DNA of 54,772 nt from Chlorobium sp. (GCA_028280025.1 JANQMO010000075.1:1-54772), one strand, 5' to 3'. Positions 7,234-17,221 are shown, counted from the stretch's first letter. Notes: a model not told the origin generated them from the letters alone. Numbers and translations: made by a program.

Positions 7234-9411
7234 ATGCAGCAGGCTTTTTCTGACGATAACGCTGCCGAGATGCTTTCGGGAACCGTGGTGCGTATTGTGT
7301 TCCACAGTGAACAATCGGGTTTTACCGTACTTCGGTTACAGGTGAAAGGCAGCCGTGATCCTGTTACGGTAACCGGATATACAGCCGGCGTGTCTCCTGG
7401 TGAGTTTGTGAACTGCAGCGGTGAGTGGCACAACGACAAGACCTACGGTATGCAGTTCAGGGCGGGTGACATATCGGTTGTGCCTCCGGCGACTGCCGAG
7501 GGAATAGAAAAATATCTTGCATCAGGGATGGTAAGAGGTGTAGGCCGGCATTTTGCGAAAGTGCTGGTTGACGCTTTTGGCGACAAGGTTTTTTCAGTGA
7601 TTGAAAACGCACCGGAGGAATTGGGCCGCTTGCCGGGTATCGGTGAAAAACGAAGCAGGATGATCGTCGATGCATGGCATGAACAGAGAGCTGTCAGGGA
7701 TATCATGGTTTTTCTGCAGTCTCACAACGTTGGAACGGCGAGGGCTGTGAGGATTTACAAGACATATGGCGACAAGGCGATCGAAGTTGTCAGGAGCGAC
7801 CCCTACCGGCTTGTACTCGATATTCCGGGCATCGGTTTCAAAACGGCCGATGCGATAGCTTCCAGTCTCGGTACGGCTCAGGATTCTCCCTTGCGCGCAC
7901 GTGCCGGTGTGCGGTATGTTCTCCAGGAGATTGCCGGTGAGGGGCATTGTGCAGCAAAGCGGGAACAGCTTGTTGACAAGTCGGCGGAACTCCTTGGGAT
8001 CGGGCGGGAAATCATTGAATTGGCGATAGGGGAAGAGATCATTCACGGCAGGCTTGTTGAGGATGATATCGAAGGTGTGCCGTGCATCTATCTCGCGCAG
8101 CTTTACAGGGCGGAGAACAGCGTGGCTTCCTCGGTGAAGCGGATTAGCGCCGGCAGGCTGCCATGGGATGGGCTGGATGTGAAAGAAGCGGTCAGGATCG
8201 CCGAAGAACAGACCGGCCTTCTGTTTTCAGCTTCGCAGAAAAATGCGTTGAAAGAGTCGCTCCAGAGCAAGATCCTTGTTATAACGGGAGGGCCCGGAGT
8301 GGGGAAAACCACTCTGGTCAACGCAATTCTGAGGGTTACCGGATCGCGGAAACTCAACATCACATTGTGTGCGCCTACGGGCAGGGCGGCAAAGCGGCTT
8401 TCCGAATCGACAGGGCTTGGGGCCAAAACTATTCACCGTTTGCTTGAATTCGATCCCCAGGCATACGATTTCAGGAAATGCAGGGAAAACCCACTCAATA
8501 CGGAGCTTCTGGTTGTCGACGAAACATCGATGATAGATGTCACCCTTATGGCCAAGCTGCTGGCGGCTGTTCCGGACAGCGCGGCGGTTATGCTTGTGGG
8601 AGACGCCGACCAGCTTCCTCCGGTAGGGCCGGGAGCTGTTCTTGACGATATTATCGCATCGGAAACGGTGCCCGTCGTTTTTCTGACCGAGGTTTTTCGT
8701 CAGGCATCGGAATCAAGGATCGTCATCAATGCCCACAGGATCAACCGGGGCGAAATGCCGCTTCCACACGATGCGAATGTGCTCGACGACTTTTATTTCG
8801 TTCCGGCATCAGATGAAGACGATATCCGATCCAAACTGCTTGAAATTGTCCTTAAACGGATTCCATCCAGGTTCGGTCTGGATCCTCTGAGGGATATCCA
8901 GGTGCTTACACCGATGAACCGTGGGGGATTGGGGACGAAATCGCTGAACATCGCGCTTCAGAGAGAGCTTAATCCCGACAGCGGAAAAGGGATCAGCCGT
9001 TTCGGTACGGACTTCGCTTCCGGAGACAAGGTTATTCAGCTTGTCAACAATTATGACAAGGAGGTTTTCAACGGAGATATCGGAGTGATCAGTTCTGTCA
9101 ATCATGAAGATGCTCTCCTGACGGTTGTTTTCGATAGCAGGGAGGTGGAGTACGAAACGGGAGAACTCGACGAACTGTCGCTGGCATACGCTACCAGCAT
9201 CCATAAAAGTCAGGGATCCGAGTATCCGGCAGTGGTTATTCCGCTTACCATGCAGCACTACATCATGCTTCAGCGTAACCTTCTCTATACTGCGGTCACC
9301 CGGGGAAAACAACTGGTCATGATCATCGGTCAGAAAAAAGCGCTCAAGAGGGCGGTTGGCAACAGTGTGGCGGGTGACAGGTTGACCAATCTTGCTTTTA
9401 AGCTGCAGTAA
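7234..9411 (+). CDS. recD2: RecD2-type ATP-dependent DNA helicase
   Basis: A 725-residue superfamily 1B 5'-3' DNA helicase of the RecD2/TraA type, the form found in bacteria when RecD is not bound to RecBC. The N-terminal OB-like region (SGTVVRIVFHSEQSGFTVL) is followed by helix-hairpin-helix repeats near residues 133-141 (LPGIGEKR) and 198-205 (IPGIGFKT). Walker A is GGPGVGKT (352-359), Walker B is LVVDET with the following SMID, and GDADQLPPVGPG is motif III. The C-terminal motif LAYATSIHKSQGSEY with LLYTAVTRGK matches motifs V-VI. It likely works in recombination and repair of single-stranded ends. The gene starts 6 bp after the preceding one. Confidence 0.95.
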   Translation: MQQAFSDDNAAEMLSGTVVRIVFHSEQSGFTVLRLQVKGSRDPVTVTGYTAGVSPGEFVNCSGEWHNDKTYGMQFRAGDISVVPPATAEGIEKYLASGMVRGVGRHFAKVLVDAFGDKVFSVIENAPEELGRLPGIGEKRSRMIVDAWHEQRAVRDIMVFLQSHNVGTARAVRIYKTYGDKAIEVVRSDPYRLVLDIPGIGFKTADAIASSLGTAQDSPLRARAGVRYVLQEIAGEGHCAAKREQLVDKSAELLGIGREIIELAIGEEIIHGRLVEDDIEGVPCIYLAQLYRAENSVASSVKRISAGRLPWDGLDVKEAVRIAEEQTGLLFSASQKNALKESLQSKILVITGGPGVGKTTLVNAILRVTGSRKLNITLCAPTGRAAKRLSESTGLGAKTIHRLLEFDPQAYDFRKCRENPLNTELLVVDETSMIDVTLMAKLLAAVPDSAAVMLVGDADQLPPVGPGAVLDDIIASETVPVVFLTEVFRQASESRIVINAHRINRGEMPLPHDANVLDDFYFVPASDEDDIRSKLLEIVLKRIPSRFGLDPLRDIQVLTPMNRGGLGTKSLNIALQRELNPDSGKGISRFGTDFASGDKVIQLVNNYDKEVFNGDIGVISSVNHEDALLTVVFDSREVEYETGELDELSLAYATSIHKSQGSEYPAVVIPLTMQHYIMLQRNLLYTAVTRGKQLVMIIGQKKALKRAVGNSVAGDRLTNLAFKLQ

Positions 9412-9702
9412 GTGTTGCGCAGGGCATTATCTGAAGCTCAGTTCAGGCTTTTCTGGAGTTCTGCCGGGCAGGTCGATATTGCCGAGATAACGCAGCAATT
9501 TGTGCTGTTGTTTAAGTTGAATGTTTTTAGGATATTACAACCTTGCGCTGTTTCGCTTTTTTCATGTGTTTCCGCAGAATTGTAAGGGTCCGGTTTAACC
9601 GTGAGAGATGAACATGAGTGTCCGACAGAGGGTAGGCTGATGACGCAGAAAACAAGAATGACGCAGTATGAAGGCTATAGATAATCATTAAAATATTGTT
9701 GT
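9412..9702. other. Intergenic region recD2-rnr
   Basis: About 290 bp separate recD2 from rnr. I see no gene, RNA or convincing terminator. It presumably holds the rnr promoter. Confidence 0.35.
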
Positions 9703-12084
9703 GTGGGAAGGAAAAAGAAAGACCTGAAAACGAAATCGCAAAAAAGAAAAAAGAAAGGCGCACCTCATTCACCCGGAGAGAAACGGGTCAAACCTAACGA
9801 TCATATCCTGATCAACGAACTTCTTGTCCGGAAAGGTGAAGCATCTGTTGCTTCCGAGATTATCAATTATCTGTCGGATCGCGAAGGCGAGCGTTTCCGT
9901 TCCGTGGAGCTGGCCAGGCAGTTGGGGTATGAGGAGTCGAAGCAGCTTCCCGGATTCTGGTATGTGCTGCACAAGCTGCAGGAAGAGGGTGTCCTTGACA
10001 AGGATTCGAAACGATGCTACGGGCTTGCAGGACAGGAGCTTCCCACCTATGAGGATGTTTTTGACCAGACACGTCAGTTCCCCTGTCCGGACAAGCAGCA
10101 TTACGAGGTTGATCAGCTTTACAGAGGAACGATAACAACTCATCCCAACGGTTACGGTTTTGTGTCGGTCGAAGGGTATGACGACGATATTTTTGTCGAT
10201 TCCGAATCGCTCGGGGCAGCAATTCATACCGATGAAGTAGAGGTTCTTGTCACCATGGTTCCCAAAACCTACAAGTCCCAGGTAACGCCTCACCAGCGGT
10301 GCGAAGGACTCGTGACCCAGGTTATACAGAGAACCCTCAATACGATCGTCGGAACCCTTGTTCGCAAGAACCGGAAATTCATTCTTCAGCCCGATCTGAA
10401 AAAAATCCTTCCGGAGATCAGTGTCAGGATCAAGGACGCCGGAGGTGCGGCCGACGGACAGAAAGTCGTCGCCGGAAACCTGGATTTCAGGAGTAACGGC
10501 GATATCGGCGCCGTCGTTCTGGAGATCCTCGGTGATGCAGGTACGTCAGAAGTCGAAGTCAGTGCAATTGCGAGAAGCAGGGGGATCGATGAATCGTTCG
10601 ACAAGGAAGTGCTCAGGTATGTGGATTCGGTAAGCGAGGAAATCGCCGAAAGCGATATTGCGGACCGCATGGACATTCGGAAAAAAACGGTGTTTACGAT
10701 CGATCCGTTCGATGCGAAAGATTTTGACGATGCGCTTTCGGTTGAACCGCTTTCGAAAGGCTATTACCGGGTTGGTGTTCATATAGCAGATGTCTCTCAT
10801 TACGTCGAGGAAGGCTCTCTGCTTGACAAAGAGGCGATGAAACGGGCGACATCGGTCTATCTGGTCGACCGTGTTATTCCGATGCTTCCTTCGAAGTTGT
10901 CCGAGAATATCTGCAGTCTCAATCCGGGTGTTGACCGGATGGCATTTTCTGTTTTTTTCAGGATCAACGAGAAAGGAGAGGTGTCGAAGCATGAGTTTGC
11001 TAAAACGGTGATCAACTCGAAGCGCCGTTTTACCTATGAAGAGGTACACGAAATTCTCGACAGCGGCAAAGGGGAATATTTCTGTGAACTGACCCTGCTC
11101 GACAGGATCAGTACGAATCTTCGTGAAAAACGACTCAGCCAGGGCGGTCTCGAGTTTGAAACCGAGGAAGTGCGGTTCAGGCTTGGCAGCAAGGGAGAGC
11201 CGGTTGAACTGGTAAAAAAGGAGCGGCTGGGCAGCCACCGCCTCATCGAGGAGTTCATGCTGCTTGCCAACCGCAAGGTAGCTGAATATATCTGCACGAA
11301 GTTTGCGCTCAAAGAAAAGAACAGTCAACCCTCGATCTACCGTGTCCACGGGTACCCGCAGGAAGAGAAAGTCGGTATTCTGGCAAACTTCGTTCGCAAG
11401 ATCGGTTATACCCTTAAGGTTGACGGCAAGGGAAAGGGCGGCGCCCCAAGGGTGAGCGCCAGGGCGCTGCGGGATCTGCTGAAGCAGGTTCATGGCTCCA
11501 ACGTCGAGTTCCTGGTGAACGAACTTGTTCTGCGTTCAATGGCAAAAGCTCTCTACACAGGGGACAATGACGGGCATTTCGGGCTTGGATTCGAGCATTA
11601 TACCCATTTTACCTCACCGATCAGGCGCTATCCCGACCTTGTTGTTCATCGCCTGCTTTTCGAATATGAAGGATTTCGTAAGAAACGCAAAAAAGTGACT
11701 CAGAAGCGACTGGCTGACATAGCTTCGAAAATCGAGCATGTCTGCGAAATTGCGAATGAAAGGGAAAAAAGCGCCATGGAGGCCGAACGGGAGTCGATCA
11801 AGCTCAAACAGGTCGAGTTCATGGCTTCTCATGTGGGCAAGGTCTATTCAGGTATTATCTCCGGAGCAACGGAGTTCGGTATCTATGTAAGAATAGAAGA
11901 TTTCGCGATCGAGGGGCTTGTGCACATGAAAAACCTCACGGACGATTACTACGAGTACGATGAATCGACATATTCACTGGTGGGCAAGCGGAGGAAAAGA
12001 AGGCTTCAGATCGGCAACCGTACCAAGGTGAATATCCTGAAGGTCGATCTCCAGCGCCGGACAATCGATCTGCAGCTGGCATAG
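9703..12084 (+). CDS. rnr: Ribonuclease R
   Basis: A 793-residue 3'-5' exoribonuclease of the RNB family that degrades structured RNA. A lysine-rich N terminus (KKKDLKTKSQKRKKKG) is followed by a winged-helix RNase R domain (about 36-107) and cold-shock domains (YRGTITTHPNGYGFVSVEG, 140-158). The RNB catalytic centre is DPFDAKDFDD, with the metal-binding Asp334, Asp340, Asp342 and Asp343. HFTSPIRRYPDLVVHRLL is the family signature, and an S1 domain ends the protein (about 710-790, GKVYSGIISGATEFGIYV). The start is taken as GTG at 9703; there is no strong Shine-Dalgarno sequence, so a shorter start is possible. It probably acts in mRNA and rRNA turnover and trans-translation. Confidence 0.95.
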   Translation: MGRKKKDLKTKSQKRKKKGAPHSPGEKRVKPNDHILINELLVRKGEASVASEIINYLSDREGERFRSVELARQLGYEESKQLPGFWYVLHKLQEEGVLDKDSKRCYGLAGQELPTYEDVFDQTRQFPCPDKQHYEVDQLYRGTITTHPNGYGFVSVEGYDDDIFVDSESLGAAIHTDEVEVLVTMVPKTYKSQVTPHQRCEGLVTQVIQRTLNTIVGTLVRKNRKFILQPDLKKILPEISVRIKDAGGAADGQKVVAGNLDFRSNGDIGAVVLEILGDAGTSEVEVSAIARSRGIDESFDKEVLRYVDSVSEEIAESDIADRMDIRKKTVFTIDPFDAKDFDDALSVEPLSKGYYRVGVHIADVSHYVEEGSLLDKEAMKRATSVYLVDRVIPMLPSKLSENICSLNPGVDRMAFSVFFRINEKGEVSKHEFAKTVINSKRRFTYEEVHEILDSGKGEYFCELTLLDRISTNLREKRLSQGGLEFETEEVRFRLGSKGEPVELVKKERLGSHRLIEEFMLLANRKVAEYICTKFALKEKNSQPSIYRVHGYPQEEKVGILANFVRKIGYTLKVDGKGKGGAPRVSARALRDLLKQVHGSNVEFLVNELVLRSMAKALYTGDNDGHFGLGFEHYTHFTSPIRRYPDLVVHRLLFEYEGFRKKRKKVTQKRLADIASKIEHVCEIANEREKSAMEAERESIKLKQVEFMASHVGKVYSGIISGATEFGIYVRIEDFAIEGLVHMKNLTDDYYEYDESTYSLVGKRRKRRLQIGNRTKVNILKVDLQRRTIDLQLA

Positions 12085-12277
12085 TATGTTGTTGAACTGT
12101 TGATTTGTTGAGTTGTTTATTTGCCGGGGCGAAAAAAATCACTTTTTCGAATTGTCAACTGGTAGATACTGCCCGGTTTCTCAGTACCCTTCCGGACAAA
12201 TCTCTGCGTATTCTGTTTCCTCTTTGTCTGGACAAATGCCAGACATTTGTTCAACGATTCAACACATCAACAATTCC
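12085..12277. repeat. Convergent intergenic region with inverted repeat
   Basis: The region lies between the convergent rnr and antiporter genes. ACAAATG at 12232-12238 and CATTTGT at 12244-12250 form a small inverted repeat, with no T-run on either strand. TTGTTGA-like heptads near 12100 and CAACA heptads near 12255-12275 mirror each other, which is typical of the low-complexity repeats seen elsewhere in this window. Confidence 0.4.
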
Positions 12278-13510
12278 TCAGTCGATCTTCAGAGGTTTGC
12301 TGGTTCCCAAGGGTGTCGGGAAGAGAAATACCAGAAGATAGGACGATATCGTCATCGTGATGATGGCGACAAGCTGTATGAGCTGTGAGTTTGCCGCGCT
12401 TATGAGGCCGCTTTCAGCGGCCAGGACGGCAATGATGAGTGAGAATTCGCTGTTCTGCCCGAGCCTGTAACCCATTTCCCTGCTGAACTTTGCGGATTCT
12501 CCCGTTACTTTGAAAGATATCTTGTAGACAAGCGGTTTAAGAAGCAGCAGGACGGCCGAAAGCAGCAGGGCCGGCCAGATGATGGTCTGCATAAGGGCGA
12601 AGTCCAGTTTCGCGCCGAGCGTAAAAAAGAAGAGTACAAGAAAAAAGTCCCTGAAAAACCTGAGGTTTTCGGCAAGGTAGTTTGAAAGGGGGCCGCTTGC
12701 CAACGCTACGCCGGCAATAAATGCGCCGATCTCATGGCTCATGCCGATATCTCCCGAAAGCCTGCAGAATGCATCCGGGAGGCTGAGGAGTGAACAGAGG
12801 CCGCCAAAGATCATGCCGATATATTCGAACAGAAGGGCAAGGCTGAAACACCAGGCAAGAGCGACCATGTTGAGCAGTTCAGTGTATCGCTGAACCTGCA
12901 TGAATATTTTTCTGATAACATGCTTTTCGAAGAGGATCGCAAGGACGGTCAGGAGGACACCGATCACCATGCTGGCGATCCATCCCAGCACGGAGGAACT
13001 GCTTCCACCCTTGATGAACGCTATGGCGAGAACGGCAAAAATATCCTGCATGATAAGAACTGCTATTGCGACCGCTCCCATATGTTTCTGGTGCAGGGTG
13101 ACGGTCGGCATCAGTTTCACGACCAGGATCGTACTGGAAAACATCATTGCCGTCCCCGTGATGACGGACTCGAGCAGGGATGCCCCGAAGCTGTAAAGAA
13201 TAGTACCGGTAACAACAGCAAATATTCCGCTGGTGACAAGTGTCAACTGGAACGTATTGCCGAACAGTTCGAGCAGTCGTCTGGGATGCAGTGACAGGCC
13301 TGCGAGGAACAGCAGAAGGGTGATCCCGATGTTGGATGTCTCGTTGATGAACTCGATTTCCGTTACAAGCTTCAGGCCCCACGGACCGAGCAATACCCCT
13401 GCAACAATATAGGAGATGATGATCGGCTGCCGGGTGATGAGCGAAAGCCAGCCAAGAACAGTCGCAACGATGACGACCAGCGCTATGTCCAGAAAAACGA
13501 TGTTTTCCAT
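12278..13510 (-). CDS. CPA2 family cation:proton antiporter (KefB-like)
   Basis: A 410-residue membrane protein with about 12 predicted helices and the Na+/H+ exchanger domain of the CPA2 family. The phrases ISYIVAGVLLGPWGL, FLAGLSLHPRRLLE and AFIAGVALASGPLSNYL match. The length fits the membrane domain alone: there is no C-terminal RCK/TrkA-N module, so gating by NAD or glutathione adducts as in KefC is not expected. It would exchange Na+ or K+ for H+ across the inner membrane. Its start lies 24 bp after the photolyase stop, so it is probably the last gene of a cqsS-phr-antiporter operon. Confidence 0.9.
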   Translation of the reverse strand: MENIVFLDIALVVIVATVLGWLSLITRQPIIISYIVAGVLLGPWGLKLVTEIEFINETSNIGITLLLFLAGLSLHPRRLLELFGNTFQLTLVTSGIFAVVTGTILYSFGASLLESVITGTAMMFSSTILVVKLMPTVTLHQKHMGAVAIAVLIMQDIFAVLAIAFIKGGSSSSVLGWIASMVIGVLLTVLAILFEKHVIRKIFMQVQRYTELLNMVALAWCFSLALLFEYIGMIFGGLCSLLSLPDAFCRLSGDIGMSHEIGAFIAGVALASGPLSNYLAENLRFFRDFFLVLFFFTLGAKLDFALMQTIIWPALLLSAVLLLLKPLVYKISFKVTGESAKFSREMGYRLGQNSEFSLIIAVLAAESGLISAANSQLIQLVAIITMTISSYLLVFLFPTPLGTSKPLKID

Positions 13511-13534
13511 GACGGCTCGGTTTGTACAGGCCGG

Positions 13535-14902
13535 TTAAGCCCCTTTCCCCTGTAACGTTATATATTTATCGACATTGAACTTACGTTTGCACCCATTATA
13601 GTTCATATACCTGATTTTGCCAAAAACAGGACGTTCGAACCATGGCCTGTCATGGATGCCTCCTATCGACCACGCAATACCTGTGTATCCGTTCGGATCC
13701 CTTCCGTCCAGTGAATATGTGTCGTTCAGGTAGAGGGCAGTGTCGAAGGCGGTTTCCGGATGGGGCGTCCATTCAAGTATTTTTTTTGCCCAGTACATCC
13801 GGAGGTAACCGTGCATTTTTCCCTTCTCGCGAAGCTCGGTCTGGGCTGCGTTCCAGAGCGGGTCGTGAGTCGAGCCTTCTTCGAAGGTTTCGGTATCGTA
13901 GATGTACTCCCTCTTGTCATGGCGGTGCTCTTCCAGTGTCTTTCCAGCCCAGGGCCGAATGCCGTCGAGCGAGTCGTAGCGGCTGTTATAGAAACAGTAG
14001 TTTTCGGCAAGTTCACGCCTGACAACCAGTTCTTCCAGGAACGCATCTTTGCTTTCTTTCGGGGCATCGCTTTCCTTGACAACTGACGCGACATGCTGGG
14101 CGCTTATCTGGCCGAAATGCAGATACGGAGAGAGATGTGAAACAGCATTCGAGGTCGGGTCGTTCCGTTCTGCGGCATACCTTTGAAGCCTGTTTGAAAT
14201 GAATTCAGCCAGCTGCTGCATTGCGGCATCTTCACCGGGGGCAATCCATGATACCGGTTCCACATTTCTCTTCGCACTGATATAAGCGTAGAGTCGCTTC
14301 CAGTCGACGGGCGGCGGCAGGCTGACAGCCGTTTCACCAGAGAAAGGCGGGTGCGTTGCCGGAAAACCGGTCAGAAACGTATCGAGGCAGCCGTTGATCT
14401 TGGGACGGATAGTGCGGGCGGAATACTCCTCTTTCGTCGATGCTATCCAGCATGGAACGATATTACGAGCGTCGACTTCATAGAGGGGGACAGATGTGCT
14501 TTGCAACAGTTTTTCCTTCCATGCGCGGGAGATTTTCAAGGGGGAGAAATCACTGACGAGTGCGCCGGCATGATGCGCTTCGATAAAATGAGGGATGGTT
14601 GCTGCCGGGTCTCCGGTAAGTACAAAGAAAGGTATGCCGAGAGATCTCAGGTACTCTTCGACCTTTTGCAGGCCCTGGAGCATGAAATCATAGTGCCGGA
14701 ACGTCGCTCCGGGATATGAACGAACAAGGTTGAAAAGAACGAGCAGCAGCTGCCGGTTACGGTTTGCGAGCTGAGAAGCGAAGAGGTATGCCCAGTTGTG
14801 ACGGATTCGATGCTCTCTGGACATCCAGTAGATGACAGGGCCGGTGATCTGCTGTTCATGATTTAAACAGCGGACACGTTCAGGATGGATCACGATGTTC
14901 AT
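13535..14902 (-). CDS. phr: Class II deoxyribodipyrimidine (CPD) photolyase
   Basis: A 455-residue FAD enzyme that uses light to split cyclobutane pyrimidine dimers. Class II features are clear: the N-terminal VIYWMSREHRIRHNWAYLFA, the phrase ARTIRPKI in the middle, LSPYLHFGQIS, and the conserved C-terminal block WTPHPETAFDTALYLNDTYS then LDGRDPNGYTGIAWSIGG with HDRPWFERPVFGKIRYM. The length is normal for the class. The ATG overlaps the stop of the upstream sensor kinase by 4 bp (ATGA), so the two are translationally coupled. This arrangement, a DNA photorepair gene co-expressed with a quorum-sensing kinase, is the oddity; the enzyme itself looks intact. Confidence 0.95.
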   Translation of the reverse strand: MNIVIHPERVRCLNHEQQITGPVIYWMSREHRIRHNWAYLFASQLANRNRQLLLVLFNLVRSYPGATFRHYDFMLQGLQKVEEYLRSLGIPFFVLTGDPAATIPHFIEAHHAGALVSDFSPLKISRAWKEKLLQSTSVPLYEVDARNIVPCWIASTKEEYSARTIRPKINGCLDTFLTGFPATHPPFSGETAVSLPPPVDWKRLYAYISAKRNVEPVSWIAPGEDAAMQQLAEFISNRLQRYAAERNDPTSNAVSHLSPYLHFGQISAQHVASVVKESDAPKESKDAFLEELVVRRELAENYCFYNSRYDSLDGIRPWAGKTLEEHRHDKREYIYDTETFEEGSTHDPLWNAAQTELREKGKMHGYLRMYWAKKILEWTPHPETAFDTALYLNDTYSLDGRDPNGYTGIAWSIGGIHDRPWFERPVFGKIRYMNYNGCKRKFNVDKYITLQGKGA

Positions 14903-17037
14903 GTTCCGTTAGAAGAGACATCCAGCCAGAACGAGATCGTTTTGAGAAGATCATTCCTTGAAACAGGTTTGCCAAGATGGGCATTCATCCCGCTCTGGCG
15001 CGTCAAGACAATATCCATATCATCGGTGTTGCCTGTCATGGCGATTATCGGCATGTCACGGAAGTTATTGAAGCGCTTGAAACAGGAGCCATCCCGGACT
15101 TTTCGTGCGGTATCGATACCGTTGAGAACAGGCATTTCCATATCAAGAAGCATGATGTCATAATCTTCCTGGTCGAGGCAGTTTATTGCTTCTTCTCCGT
15201 TTTCGGCCATTGCAATCCCGGCGCCCAGACGTTCGAGGATTGCACTGACATATTTTCTGCTGGTGAAGTTATCGTCAACCACAAGGATTTTCGTGCCGTC
15301 AAGACTGATGTTCGGTGAGGGGATGGGCGGAGAATCTGTAGAGAAGAAGTATGATTCAAAAATTTTATGGACATCTTCTCTGGTCAAAGGTTTCGATATA
15401 AAATCGTTCATACCGGACTCAATCGACTTTTGTCGTATTTCGTTTAACGGCAATGCTGAAACTCCGATAATCGGTATATCTCTGCAATCGATAGCTGATG
15501 TTTTTCCTGAAACTTTACCTGTGCGGATACGTTTTGTCGCTTCGTCTCCTTTCATGACAGGCATTTCGATATCCATGAGGATCAGATCGATTTTCTTTTC
15601 TGAGAGCTTCGATAGAGCCTGGGCGCCGTTTCCAGCCTGTACGATGGTGCAATTCCAGTCTGCGAGGTACTTGCCGGCGATAAGCCGGTTGGCAGGACTG
15701 TCATCAACGACAAGAACGCTTTTCATCTGCAGTACCTCGCGCTTGAGACGCTCACTTTTTCGGGAATTGTAAGACGGTAGTTTAATCGTGAATTCCGTCC
15801 ACTCGTGCTCTTTTGATCGGCAGCTTATTTCTCCTCCGAACGACTTGACTACTTGCTGGCAAAAAGACAGACCAAGGCCGATACCGCCTTTTTTGCCTGC
15901 AGTGTAGAAACTGTCGAAAATTCTCTCGATGTTCCTTGCAGGGATGCCCGGACCTGTATCGTATACCCTGACGATATTCCATGTGTTTTCTCTATGCGTT
16001 GAGATTTCAATTGAGAATCCGGGTTTTGCCTTGTAATAAAGGGCGTTTTTGATAAGATTGAAAAGAACATAAATGAACAGATCCTTGTCCCCGAAAAAAT
16101 CGAAATCGGTTGTTGTCATTTCCAGTATCAGTTTGCGGTCTTCCAGCGTCTTGAAACCGAAACTGTCGATTGCGCTATGTATGCACAGTCTTGCTGAAGT
16201 ACGTTTAAAGGAACCGGGATCGAGTTCCTTATCCTGCATGCCGGCTAAAATCGAATCGATGATCTTGTTTGCCCGAAGAATTGTTTCTGTGTTTTCATCC
16301 AGTACGGTATGCAGACTGATGAGTCCGGACCGGCTGAGAGCATACTGGGTCTCATCTTTATATGTGTGCGGTTTTTCGGGCAGGATTGACTGAATCGATC
16401 CCATTGCATTGATGATCGAGTTGAGCGGGTTTCTCATTTCGTGCGCTATGCTCCCGCCCAGACTGTGCAGCAGTGAAATCTTTGTTTCGTTAGCCATCTT
16501 TTTCCTGTGGTTCATGACAATTCCGCCGGCAAGAAGGAACAGCGTCGTAGGGACATACATCCATTGGAAAAAGGTAAAAAGGATGGTCCCGTCTATCAGC
16601 CAGACGGTTGTGCAGGAAAGCAGGTATCCTGCTGTGATCAGCAGAAATATGAGGCCCCAGTCATCGAAGAGTATTATCAGAAAAAAAAGACATATGAGAT
16701 TTGAAATGAACCATTCGATGTTCATCTGGTTTTTAAAGAACATGAAGCCGAAAAAAAACGGCAGTAAAAAAAGTGCTGCAATGAGAAAATAGATGGGAAA
16801 GAACTTTTTGAGTTTGCCGGTAAGTGATTTATAAAAAATCAGAGGAATACTGATTACAGCATTTATGAGCCGAAAGCGTAGATTTTCATAGGGCTGTGGC
16901 AACAAATAGGCCCATACGAAGTAAAAAAGCGGGTAACCTATAGAGGCGAACAGTCCGAGAATGGTAATATTCGGCTCTGCCCTCTCAAAAGAAACGGAAA
17001 CTCTCGTTAATAATTTATTATTGTTTTTTCCCCACAT
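14899..17037 (-). CDS. cqsS: CqsS-like quorum-sensing hybrid histidine kinase with two receiver domains
   Basis: A 712-residue membrane sensor kinase. Residues 20-190 (about six helices, with EPNITILGLFASIGYPLFYF, PQPYENL, the WYVP-like QWMYVPTTLF and NETKIS) line up by eye with the V. cholerae CqsS sensor for CAI-1. The dimerisation/phosphoacceptor box is GGSIAHEMRNPL, with His199. The HATPase domain has an N-box at NLIKNAL (Asn331), DTGPGI (360-365) and GIGLGL (385-390). Two complete receiver domains follow: acidic pocket D445/D446 with acceptor D489 and K549; then D588/D589, acceptor D632 and K690. Vibrio CqsS, as I recall it, has a single receiver. There is no HPt domain, so a separate phosphotransfer protein is needed. 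A TATAAT box lies at 17053-17058 on the minus strand. Divergent from cqsA, it overlaps the photolyase gene by 4 bp. Confidence 0.87.
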   Translation of the reverse strand: MWGKNNNKLLTRVSVSFERAEPNITILGLFASIGYPLFYFVWAYLLPQPYENLRFRLINAVISIPLIFYKSLTGKLKKFFPIYFLIAALFLLPFFFGFMFFKNQMNIEWFISNLICLFFLIILFDDWGLIFLLITAGYLLSCTTVWLIDGTILFTFFQWMYVPTTLFLLAGGIVMNHRKKMANETKISLLHSLGGSIAHEMRNPLNSIINAMGSIQSILPEKPHTYKDETQYALSRSGLISLHTVLDENTETILRANKIIDSILAGMQDKELDPGSFKRTSARLCIHSAIDSFGFKTLEDRKLILEMTTTDFDFFGDKDLFIYVLFNLIKNALYYKAKPGFSIEISTHRENTWNIVRVYDTGPGIPARNIERIFDSFYTAGKKGGIGLGLSFCQQVVKSFGGEISCRSKEHEWTEFTIKLPSYNSRKSERLKREVLQMKSVLVVDDSPANRLIAGKYLADWNCTIVQAGNGAQALSKLSEKKIDLILMDIEMPVMKGDEATKRIRTGKVSGKTSAIDCRDIPIIGVSALPLNEIRQKSIESGMNDFISKPLTREDVHKIFESYFFSTDSPPIPSPNISLDGTKILVVDDNFTSRKYVSAILERLGAGIAMAENGEEAINCLDQEDYDIMLLDMEMPVLNGIDTARKVRDGSCFKRFNNFRDMPIIAMTGNTDDMDIVLTRQSGMNAHLGKPVSRNDLLKTISFWLDVSSNGT

Positions 17038-17192
17038 CTTCCCTATGTATGTATTATATCGCTCCCCCGATAACCATCAGCATAGTGTGAATTACATGTG
17101 ACATATTGGTGAAGAATATGTTTGTTCTTCTGTGCAATGAGTGTTCGTGCGGTAATGATGAATAGTGTTATTAAATTACAGTGTCAGAGGTA

Positions 17193-17204
17193 AATACGCG
17201 TATT
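17193..17204. promoter_or_regulatory. Perfect palindrome AATACGCGTATT (operator candidate)
   Basis: A 12-bp perfect dyad between cqsS and cqsA. Its centre is 31 bp, about three helical turns, from the centre of the 16-bp palindrome at 17222-17237. The size and symmetry suit a dimeric helix-turn-helix regulator. The binding protein is unknown. Confidence 0.45.
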
Positions 17205-17221
17205 GAATAAAAAAAAGCTAA

